Assembly: GCF_009846865.1 (NCBI RefSeq)
Contig: NZ_WUWN01000026.1
Location: 1-48,183 of the forward strand
DNA from: Puerhibacterium puerhi
Lineage (GTDB): Bacteria > Actinomycetota > Actinomycetes > Actinomycetales > Cellulomonadaceae
Direction of reading: 5' to 3'
Length of the DNA: 48,183 bases
Below are positions 28,213 to 36,331 of the stretch, piece by piece. The notes beneath the pieces were generated by a model. That model ran no database searches. It saw only the letters and a list, made by a program, of their open reading frames with translations, and was not told where the DNA came from. The position numbers and the translations under genes are program-made. The number at the start of each line of letters is the position of its first letter. Position 1 is the first letter of the stretch.

Positions 28213-29169
28213 ATGGTGCGTCTCCTCCTCGCCCGCCTGGGGCAGTCGGTCGTCACGCTGCTGATCGCCTCGGTCGTCATCTTCGTGGGGGTGCGGCTCC
28301 TGCCGGGCGACCCGGCGCTCGCCATGGCGGGCGAGGAGGCGACGCCCGAGCGGGTCGCCGCGATCCGGGCCGAGCTCGGGCTCGACGACTCGCTGCTGGT
28401 GCAGTACCTCCACTTCCTCGGCCAGGTGCTCAGCGGCGACCTCGGCGAGTCGACCCGGACCGGCACGCCCGTGACCACGCTGCTCGGCTCGACGCTGCCG
28501 GTGACCCTGTGGCTGTCGCTCTACGCGATCGTCGTCGCCGTCGTCGTCGGCATCGCCCTGGGCGTGGTGGCCGAGCGCTTCCGGGGCCGCTGGCCCGAGT
28601 GGCTCGCCAACGCCGCCGCCCTGACCAGCCTGTCGGTGCCGAACTTCTGGCTCGGCATGCTCGCCATCCTCTGGCTGTGCATCGGGCTGGGGCTGTTCCC
28701 CGCGTCCGGGTACGTCGAGCTGGGGCAGGACCCGCTCGCCTGGGCGCTGCACCTGACGCTGCCGGCGCTCGTGCTGGGCACCGGCCTGGCCGCCGTGATC
28801 ATGCGTCAGACCCGCGCGTCGATGATCGAGGCGATGGGGTCGGACTACGTCCGCACCGCCCGCGCCACGGGCCTGCCCAAGGGCCGGGTCCTGCTGCGGT
28901 ACGGGCTGCGCAACTCGCTCGTCGTCGTCGTGACGATCGCCGGCCTGCAACTCGGCGGGCTCATCTCCGGCGCCGTCGTCACCGAGCAGATCTTCGCCCT
29001 GCCGGGCTTCGGCAAGCTCACGCTCGACGCCGTCTTCACGCGCGACTACCCGGTCATCCAGGCGGTCGTGCTCGTCACCACCCTCGGGTACGTGCTCGTC
29101 AACCTCGCCGTCGACGTGCTGTACACCGTGGTCAACCCGCGGATCCGCGTGGGAGGGAGAAGCTCGTGA
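28213..29169 (+). CDS. ABC transporter permease, DppB/GsiC type
   Basis: 318 residues, six membrane segments. N-terminal RLGQSVVTLLIASVVIFVGV and LPGDPA, then the cytoplasmic EAA loop EAMGSDYVRTARATGLPKG and C-terminal GLISGAVVTEQIFALPGFGK, all typical of the first permease of peptide ABC importers. Five bases after the binding-protein stop; stop overlaps the next GTG (GTGA). Forms the membrane channel with the following permease. Confidence 0.95.
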   Translation: MVRLLLARLGQSVVTLLIASVVIFVGVRLLPGDPALAMAGEEATPERVAAIRAELGLDDSLLVQYLHFLGQVLSGDLGESTRTGTPVTTLLGSTLPVTLWLSLYAIVVAVVVGIALGVVAERFRGRWPEWLANAAALTSLSVPNFWLGMLAILWLCIGLGLFPASGYVELGQDPLAWALHLTLPALVLGTGLAAVIMRQTRASMIEAMGSDYVRTARATGLPKGRVLLRYGLRNSLVVVVTIAGLQLGGLISGAVVTEQIFALPGFGKLTLDAVFTRDYPVIQAVVLVTTLGYVLVNLAVDVLYTVVNPRIRVGGRSS

Positions 29170-30092
29170 CCCAGGTCGTCACCACCACCGCCACCACCGC
29201 CCCGGGCGGCGCGGCCGGCGCGCCCGGCGACGGGCCGCAGGTCGCCGCGGTCCCCCGGCTGCGGGTGCTCACCCACCTGCTGCGCACGCCCCTGGCCCTC
29301 ACGGGCCTCGTCATGCTCGCCGTCGTCGTGCTGGCCGGGGTGCTGGCACCGTGGATCGCGCCGTACGCCCCGGAGCAGGTCCACTTCGACGCCCCCTTCC
29401 AGCTGCCGGGCACCGTGGGGTTCGCCCTGGGCACCGACGACCTGGGCCGCGACATCCTCTCGCGCATGCTCTGGGGCGTGCGCGCCTCCCTGACGGTGGG
29501 GCTCCTGGCCGTGGTCCTCGCCGTCGTCGTCGGCACCCCGCTCGGGCTCGCCGCCGGCTACTGGCGGTGGCTCGACGCGCCGATCTCCCGCCTGACGGAC
29601 GTGACGCTCGCCTTCCCGTTCCTGGTCCTGGCCGTCGGGCTGGCCGCCATCAGCGGCCCGAGCCTGACCAACGCCGCGATCGCGCTCGGCGTCGCGCAGG
29701 TGCCGACCATGATCCGCGTGGTCCGGGGCGAGACGCTGCGCGTGCGGGAGCACGAGTTCGTCCAGGCCGCCGTCGCGATGGACGCCTCCGGGCCGCGCAT
29801 CCTGGCCCAGCACGTGCTGCCCAACTGCCTGTCCGCCGTGATCGTGCAGGCCACCGTCATCATGCCGGTGGCCGTGCTCGGCGAGGCCGTGCTCAGCTTC
29901 CTCGGCCTGGGCATCCAGCCCCCGACCCCGAGCCTGGGCATCATGCTGGCGGACGCCCAGCAGTACCTCAGCCGCACGCCGTGGCCGGCGCTCTTCCCGG
30001 GCCTGGCGATCGTCGTCGTCTGCCTGGGCTTCAACCTCGTGGGCGACGCGCTGCGCGACGCCCTCGACCCCTCGACCTCCGACCGCAAGTGA
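29166..30092 (+). CDS. ABC transporter permease, DppC/GsiD type
   Basis: 308 residues. Cytosolic N-terminus with Thr/Ala-rich stretch, then LTGLVMLAVVVLAGVLAPWI and the conserved periplasm-side region HPLGTDDLGRD-like (LGTDDLGRDILSRMLWGVR). The EAA loop reads REHEFVQAAVAMDASGPRI and the C-terminus PTPSLGIMLADAQQYL with PWPALFPGL. Good ribosome binding site GGGAGGGAG 9 nt before GTG. It overlaps the permease before it and the transferase gene after it by 4 bp each. Confidence 0.95.
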   Translation: MTQVVTTTATTAPGGAAGAPGDGPQVAAVPRLRVLTHLLRTPLALTGLVMLAVVVLAGVLAPWIAPYAPEQVHFDAPFQLPGTVGFALGTDDLGRDILSRMLWGVRASLTVGLLAVVLAVVVGTPLGLAAGYWRWLDAPISRLTDVTLAFPFLVLAVGLAAISGPSLTNAAIALGVAQVPTMIRVVRGETLRVREHEFVQAAVAMDASGPRILAQHVLPNCLSAVIVQATVIMPVAVLGEAVLSFLGLGIQPPTPSLGIMLADAQQYLSRTPWPALFPGLAIVVVCLGFNLVGDALRDALDPSTSDRK

Positions 30093-31954
30093 GCCGCCGC
30101 GTGAACAGCCCCGTGAGCCACCACCCCTCCTTCGTCGCGCCGCCCGCGGCGCCGACCCGCCCCGACCTGCGCGGCACGTTCGGCATGGCGGCCTCCACCC
30201 ACTGGCTCGCCACCGCGAGCGCCCAGGCCGTCCTGGAGCGCGGTGGCACCGCGTTCGACGCCGCCGTGGCCGGCGCGTTCGTCCTGCACGTCGTCGAGCC
30301 GCACCTCAACGGCCCCGGCGGCGACATGACCGGGGTGTTCGCCACCGCGCAGGAGCCCGGGCGCCCGCGGGTGCTGGTGGGCCAGGGCCCCGCCCCGGCC
30401 GGCGCGACGATCGCGCACTACCGCGACGCCGAGGGGCTGGACCTCGTGCCGGGGTCCGGCGCCCTGGCGGCGGCCGTGCCGGGCGCCGTCGACGCCTGGT
30501 TGCTCCTGCTGCGCGACCACGGCAGGTGGTCGCTCGGCGACGTCCTGGCCTTCGCGATCGGCTACGCCCGCGACGGCCACCCCCTGCTGGCGCGGGTGAG
30601 CACCACCATCGCCGGCGTGGCGGACCTGTTCCGCGACCACTGGCCCACGTCCGCGGAGCGCTGGCTGCCCGGCGGCCGCGTGCCCGAGCCCGGCGAGCTG
30701 GTGACCGACCCGCAGTACGCGGCGGTCCTCGAGCGGCTCGTCGCCGCGGAGGCGGCGGCGCTCGCGGGCGGCGCGGCGCGCCCGGCCGCGATCGACGCCG
30801 CCCGCGCGGCCTGGCGCGACGTCGTCGGGCCGGCGGTCGAGGAGTTCGTGCGCACGCCGCACCGGCACGCCGACGGCCGCGACCACGCGGGCGTCATGAC
30901 GGCGGCGGACGTGGCCGGCTTCACGGCGTCGTACGAGGACCCGGCCACGGTGACCTTCCGCGGGTACACCGTCGCCAAGACCGGGCCGTGGGGCCAGGGA
31001 CCCGTCCTGCTGCAGACCCTGAAGATCCTCGAGGGGTTCGACGACGCGCTGCTGGACCCGTCGACCGAGGCGGGCGCCCACACCGTGCTCGAGGCGCTCA
31101 AGCTGGCCATGGCCGACCGGGACGCCTGGTACGGCGAGGAGCTCGACGCCGCGGCGCTCGCGCACCTGCTCTCCGACGCGTACGCCGCCGAGCGCCGCGC
31201 GCTCGTGGGTGCGAGGGCCTCGACCGAGCTGCGCCCCGGGTCCGTGCCCGGCCGCCCGGCCCCCGCCCTGCCCCCGCTGCGCACCGACGCGGCCGCGGGC
31301 GCCGGCATCGGCGAGCCGACGGTCGTCGTCGACGCCGGGCTCGAGCTCGCCGCCGACGGCTCGACCCGCGGCGACACGTGCCACATCGACGTCGTCGACC
31401 GCTGGGGCAACATGATCTCCGCGACCCCCTCGGGCGGCTGGCTGCAGTCCTCCCCCACCGTCCCGGGCCTCGGGTTCTGCCTCGGCACGCGCCTGCAGAT
31501 GTCGTGGCTCGACGAGGCCTCGCCGTCGGCCCTGGCGCCGGGCCGGCGCCCGCGGACCACGCTGACCCCCACGCTCGTGCTCCGTGACGGGCAGCCGGTC
31601 ATGGCGCTCGGCTCGCCGGGCGGCGACCAGCAGGACCAGTGGCAGCTGCTCCTGCTGCTGCGGGTGCTGGTGGGCGGCTACAGCCCGCAGGAGGCGATCG
31701 ACGCGCCCGCCCTGCACACCACCGCGTTCCCCGGCTCGTTCTGGCCGCGCACGTGGACGCCGGCCGGCGCCGTCGTGGAGGACCGCCTCGGCGACGACGT
31801 CGTGCGCGGTCTCGCCGCGCGCGGCCACGCCGTCACCCGCGCCGGCGACTGGGCGCTGGGCCGCCTGTCCGCCGTCACCCGTGATCCCGCCACCGGCGTC
31901 CTCGGCGCCGCGGCCAACCCGAGAGGAGCCCAGGGCTATGCAGCAGGCCGCTGA
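30089..31954 (+). CDS. Gamma-glutamyltransferase-like Ntn hydrolase, cytoplasmic
   Basis: 621 residues. Family start FGMAASTHWLATASAQAVLE, ERGGTAFDAAVAGAFVLHVV and GPGGDM (equivalent of the GIGGGG loop). The autoprocessing/catalytic Thr is predicted as Thr430 in RGDTCHIDVVDRWGNMIS, followed by SGGWLQSSPTVPGLGFCLGT. ALGSPGGDQQDQWQ is the C-terminal glycine loop. No signal peptide, unlike classical secreted GGT, so it should act on imported substrate. Position between the permease and ATPase genes argues for cleavage of gamma-glutamyl peptides or related amides taken up by this transporter. GTG 30089 gives a GTGA overlap; GTG 30101 and 30113 are in-frame alternatives. Confidence 0.88.
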   Translation: MSRRVNSPVSHHPSFVAPPAAPTRPDLRGTFGMAASTHWLATASAQAVLERGGTAFDAAVAGAFVLHVVEPHLNGPGGDMTGVFATAQEPGRPRVLVGQGPAPAGATIAHYRDAEGLDLVPGSGALAAAVPGAVDAWLLLLRDHGRWSLGDVLAFAIGYARDGHPLLARVSTTIAGVADLFRDHWPTSAERWLPGGRVPEPGELVTDPQYAAVLERLVAAEAAALAGGAARPAAIDAARAAWRDVVGPAVEEFVRTPHRHADGRDHAGVMTAADVAGFTASYEDPATVTFRGYTVAKTGPWGQGPVLLQTLKILEGFDDALLDPSTEAGAHTVLEALKLAMADRDAWYGEELDAAALAHLLSDAYAAERRALVGARASTELRPGSVPGRPAPALPPLRTDAAAGAGIGEPTVVVDAGLELAADGSTRGDTCHIDVVDRWGNMISATPSGGWLQSSPTVPGLGFCLGTRLQMSWLDEASPSALAPGRRPRTTLTPTLVLRDGQPVMALGSPGGDQQDQWQLLLLLRVLVGGYSPQEAIDAPALHTTAFPGSFWPRTWTPAGAVVEDRLGDDVVRGLAARGHAVTRAGDWALGRLSAVTRDPATGVLGAAANPRGAQGYAAGR

Positions 31955-33629
31955 CCCCACCACCCGGTCCGCACCGACCGGCACGCCGGACGGCGCCCCG
32001 CTGCTCGCGGTGCGCGGTCTGGAGATCTCCTACGGCGCGCGCCCCGTCGTGCACGGCGTCGACCTCGAGGTCCGCCGCGGCGAGCGCGTCGCGATCGTCG
32101 GCCAGTCCGGCTCCGGCAAGTCCACGCTCGTGGCGGCGCTGCTCGACCTGCTCCCGGGCGCCGGGCGGGTCACGGCCGGGGAGGTCCGCCTCGACGGCGA
32201 GCTGCTCACGGGCGACGGCGGCGCCCGCGTGCGCGCGGCCCGCGGCCGGCGGATCGGGCTCGTGCCGCAGGACCCGGCCACGAACCTCAACCCGACCATG
32301 CGGATCGGGGAGCAGGTGGCCGACGCCCTGCGGGCCGACGGCGTGCGCGGGCCGGCGCTGCGGCGCCGGGTCACCGAGCTGCTCGCCGAGGCCGGCATCC
32401 CCGACCCCGAGCGGCGGGCGCGCCAGTACCCGCACGAGTTCTCCGGCGGCATGCGCCAGCGCGTGCTCATCGCCCGCGCCCTGGCGCGCGAGCCGGAGCT
32501 GCTGGTCGCCGACGAGCCGACGTCCGCGCTCGACGTCACCGTGCAGCGGCGCATCCTCGACCACCTGCAGACGCTCGTCGAGGCCCGCGGCACGGCCCTG
32601 CTGCTGGTCACGCACGACCTGGGGGTCGCCGCGGACCGGGCCGACCGCGTCGTCGTCATGCTCGAGGGCCGCGTGGTCGAGCAGGGGGCGCCCGAGCAGG
32701 TGCTGCGCGACCCGCAGCACGAGTACACCCGCCGGCTCGTGGCCGCGGCGCCCGGGCTGTCGGTGCGCCGGCGCCCGGCGGCCGCCGCGGACCGTCCCGC
32801 CGAGGAGCCGGCTGCGTCCGCGCACGCCGGCCGCCCCGCCGCCAGGGGCGACGACGTCGTCGTCGTGGAGGAGCTCGTCAAGGAGTTCCACGTGCGCGGC
32901 AGCCGCGAGCGCGTGCGGGCCGTCGACGGCGTGTCGTTCACCGTGGCGCGGGGCACCACGACGGCGCTCGTGGGCGAGTCGGGCTCGGGCAAGACCACCG
33001 TCTCGCGCATCCTGCTCGGGCTCGAGCGGGCCACCAGCGGCGTCGCGCTCGTCGAGGGCACCGACCTCGCGTCCTGCACGCGGGCCGAGCGGCGCGTCGC
33101 CCGGCGGCGGGTGCAGCCGGTGTTCCAGGACCCGTACGGCTCCCTGGACCCGACGCACACGGTGGAGCGGCTGGTGGACGAGCCGCTGCGCGTGCTGCGG
33201 ATCGGCGACGCCGCGGCGCGGCGCCGGCGCGTCGCCGAGCTGCTCGACCAGGTCGCGCTGCCGCGCGACGTGCTGCACCGCCGGCCCGGCGAGCTCTCGG
33301 GCGGGCAGCGCCAGCGCGTCGCGATCGCGCGGGCGCTGGCCCCCGAGCCGTCCGTGCTGCTGTGCGACGAGGCGGTCTCCGCGCTCGACGTGCTGGTGCA
33401 GGAGCAGGTGCTGGACCTCCTGGGCGACCTGCAGCGCGACCTCGGGGTCTCCTGCCTGTTCATCACGCACGACCTCGCCGTCGTGCGGCAGATCGCGGAT
33501 AATGTCGTCGTCCTGCGGCGAGGACGTCTCGAGGAGTCGGGGGGCGTCGACGACGTCTTCCTCGCCCCGCGGGCCGACTACACCCGCGAGCTGCTAGGAG
33601 CCATCCCCGGTGCCGCCGTCCTCTCCTGA
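31938..33629 (+). CDS. Fused double ABC ATPase of the peptide importer
   Basis: 563 residues containing two full nucleotide-binding domains, equivalent to DppD+DppF (as in E. coli GsiA). Domain 1: Walker A GQSGSGKS (about 55), signature FSGGMRQRV, Walker B LLVADEPTSALD. Domain 2: Walker A GESGSGKT (about 345), signature LSGGQRQRVAIARA, Walker B VLLCDEAVSALD; the usual Pro-Thr after DE is Ala-Val here. A Pro/Ala-rich linker lies near 275-300. AGGAG upstream supports ATG 31938, which overlaps the transferase gene by 17 bp. Its own end overlaps the regulator start by 20 bp. Confidence 0.95.
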   Translation: MQQAADPTTRSAPTGTPDGAPLLAVRGLEISYGARPVVHGVDLEVRRGERVAIVGQSGSGKSTLVAALLDLLPGAGRVTAGEVRLDGELLTGDGGARVRAARGRRIGLVPQDPATNLNPTMRIGEQVADALRADGVRGPALRRRVTELLAEAGIPDPERRARQYPHEFSGGMRQRVLIARALAREPELLVADEPTSALDVTVQRRILDHLQTLVEARGTALLLVTHDLGVAADRADRVVVMLEGRVVEQGAPEQVLRDPQHEYTRRLVAAAPGLSVRRRPAAAADRPAEEPAASAHAGRPAARGDDVVVVEELVKEFHVRGSRERVRAVDGVSFTVARGTTTALVGESGSGKTTVSRILLGLERATSGVALVEGTDLASCTRAERRVARRRVQPVFQDPYGSLDPTHTVERLVDEPLRVLRIGDAAARRRRVAELLDQVALPRDVLHRRPGELSGGQRQRVAIARALAPEPSVLLCDEAVSALDVLVQEQVLDLLGDLQRDLGVSCLFITHDLAVVRQIADNVVVLRRGRLEESGGVDDVFLAPRADYTRELLGAIPGAAVLS

Positions 33630-34422
33630 CACCTCCGACGTCGCCGGCGCGGCGTCCGACCCCGCCCCCGCCCGGGGCGTGCCCGCCTACCCGTCGGGCG
33701 GGGTCTCGTCGGGCATCCAGGACGCCATCCGCCGCGACGTCATCACGGGGCGGCTGACCCCGGGCGACCGCGTCACGGAGGCGTCGCTGGCGCAGCGCTA
33801 CGGCGCCTCCCGCGTCCCCGTGCGGGAGGCGCTGCGCGCGCTGGAGAGCGAGGGGTTCATCGAGTCGCGCCCGCACGTCGGCTCGCGCGTCGCGGCGATC
33901 CCGGTCGACGACGCCGACGACCTGTTCGCGGTCCGCGAGACCCTCGAGGTGTCGACGGCGCGGCGCGCCGCCCTGCGGGCTGCGGCCCTGTGGAGCGCCG
34001 ACCAGCCGCCGGAGGACTGGTTCACCGCGCGCCGCGAGATCGCCGCGCTGCTGGACTCCGGGGACGACTGCGTCGCCCGCGGCGATCTCGACGCGCTGGT
34101 CGACATCCACGACCGGTTCCACCTCGCGGTCGCGCGCCTGACCGGCAGCCGGACGCTCCCGCGGCTGCTGCGGCAGGTCTCGTGGAAGATCGAGTGGCTC
34201 TACGCCGCCGAGCCGCAGGAGCGCGGCAGCCGCCTGTGGCCCGAGCACCGCCGCCTCGTGGCCGCCATCGACGCCGGCGACGCGGAGCAGGCCGCCGCGC
34301 TCATGGCTCACCACGTCCGGGAGTCCCGCATCGGCTACCTCACCCGCTACCCCGTGCGCGGTGCGAGCGCCGACCCCGCGGTGGCGGCCGCCGTCGACGA
34401 GCGGCGCGGCGCCGGCCGCTGA
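33610..34422 (+). CDS. GntR-family regulator with FCD domain
   Basis: 270 residues. Winged helix (about 35-100): GIQDAIRRDVITGRLTPGDR, ASLAQRYGASRVPVREALRA and LESEGFIESRPHVGSRV. The helical FCD ligand domain (110-250) contains HDRFHLAVARLTGS and EHRRLVAAIDAGDAEQAAAL, with the His/Asp residues that usually hold a metal and a carboxylate ligand. Likely controls this operon in response to an amino-acid or carboxylate product. AGGAG 8 nt upstream supports GTG 33610; the coding overlap with the ATPase implies one transcript. Confidence 0.93.
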   Translation: MPPSSPDTSDVAGAASDPAPARGVPAYPSGGVSSGIQDAIRRDVITGRLTPGDRVTEASLAQRYGASRVPVREALRALESEGFIESRPHVGSRVAAIPVDDADDLFAVRETLEVSTARRAALRAAALWSADQPPEDWFTARREIAALLDSGDDCVARGDLDALVDIHDRFHLAVARLTGSRTLPRLLRQVSWKIEWLYAAEPQERGSRLWPEHRRLVAAIDAGDAEQAAALMAHHVRESRIGYLTRYPVRGASADPAVAAAVDERRGAGR

Positions 34423-34423
34423 G

Positions 34424-34458
34424 CCCTGCCCTGCCCTGCCCTGCCCTGCCCTGCCCTG
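34424..34458. repeat. Pentanucleotide repeat CCCTG, seven units
   Basis: Seven exact CCCTG units begin two bases after the regulator stop codon; degenerate C-rich copies continue to about 34487. It is non-coding and prone to slippage, so its length may vary between isolates. Confidence 0.85.
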
Positions 34459-34493
34459 CCCCTGCCCCCGCCCCTGCCCCCGGCCCGGACGGA

Positions 34494-34551
34494 TGCGGGT
34501 CCCTGGCGGTCCGAGACAGAGGGCTCTGTCTCGGACCGCCAGGGACCCGCA
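34494..34551. repeat. Palindromic repeat family 2, perfect copy
   Basis: A perfect 28-bp inverted repeat (34494-34521 with 34524-34551), arms starting TGCGGGTCCCTGGCGG and separated by GG. It lies between the convergent regulator and subtilase genes, 40 bp beyond the subtilase stop, so it could terminate both. Arms nearly identical to 36221-36278. Confidence 0.85.
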
Positions 34552-34590
34552 ATGTTCGTCGCCCGGGGCCGCCGGCCCCTCGGGTCGGGG

Positions 34591-36096
<1,506 letters not shown>

Positions 36097-36116
36097 GGGT
36101 TCCCCCCTCACGAGAT

Positions 36117-36184
36117 CGAGACCCGGGCAGGGTCTCGGGGGTGACCATATGCGCCACCACGTCCACGTGTGGCGTGCGCCACAC
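36117..36184 (-). promoter_or_regulatory. Promoter, leader hairpin and dyad upstream of the subtilase gene
   Basis: Minus-strand TATGGT (36149-36144) is a plausible -10. Just after it CGAGACCC (36117-36124) pairs with GGGTCTCG (36130-36137) around a 5-nt loop, at or near the transcript start. Upstream, GTGTGGCG (36167-36174) pairs with CGCCACAC (36177-36184), an operator-like dyad near the -35 position. Confidence 0.4.
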
Positions 36185-36220
36185 CGCGCGACACGCGTCT
36201 GAAACACAGGCGCACACGAG

Positions 36221-36278
36221 TGCGGGTCCCTGGCGGTCCGAGACAGACCCCTCTGTCTCGGACCGCCAGGGACCCGGA
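36221..36278. repeat. Palindromic repeat family 2, near-perfect copy
   Basis: Arms TGCGGGTCCCTGGCGG... (36221-36247) and 36252-36278 pair over 25 bp around loop CCCC, with one mismatch at the outer end (GA instead of CA). Same sequence as 34494-34551 except loop and tip. It lies 54 bp beyond the stop of the BNR-protein gene and upstream of the subtilase promoter. Confidence 0.85.
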
Positions 36279-36331
36279 TCGTTGGGGGCTGGGACGGGCG
36301 CCAGCCAGGCGCCCGCGGGTGGGCCCGGAGG

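Noticed and set aside
32983-33629. Second ATPase domain of the fused ABC protein inactive because DEAVS replaces DEPTS
   Set aside because: The catalytic Glu after the Walker B Asp is kept, and Walker A and signature are intact; the change alone does not predict inactivity.
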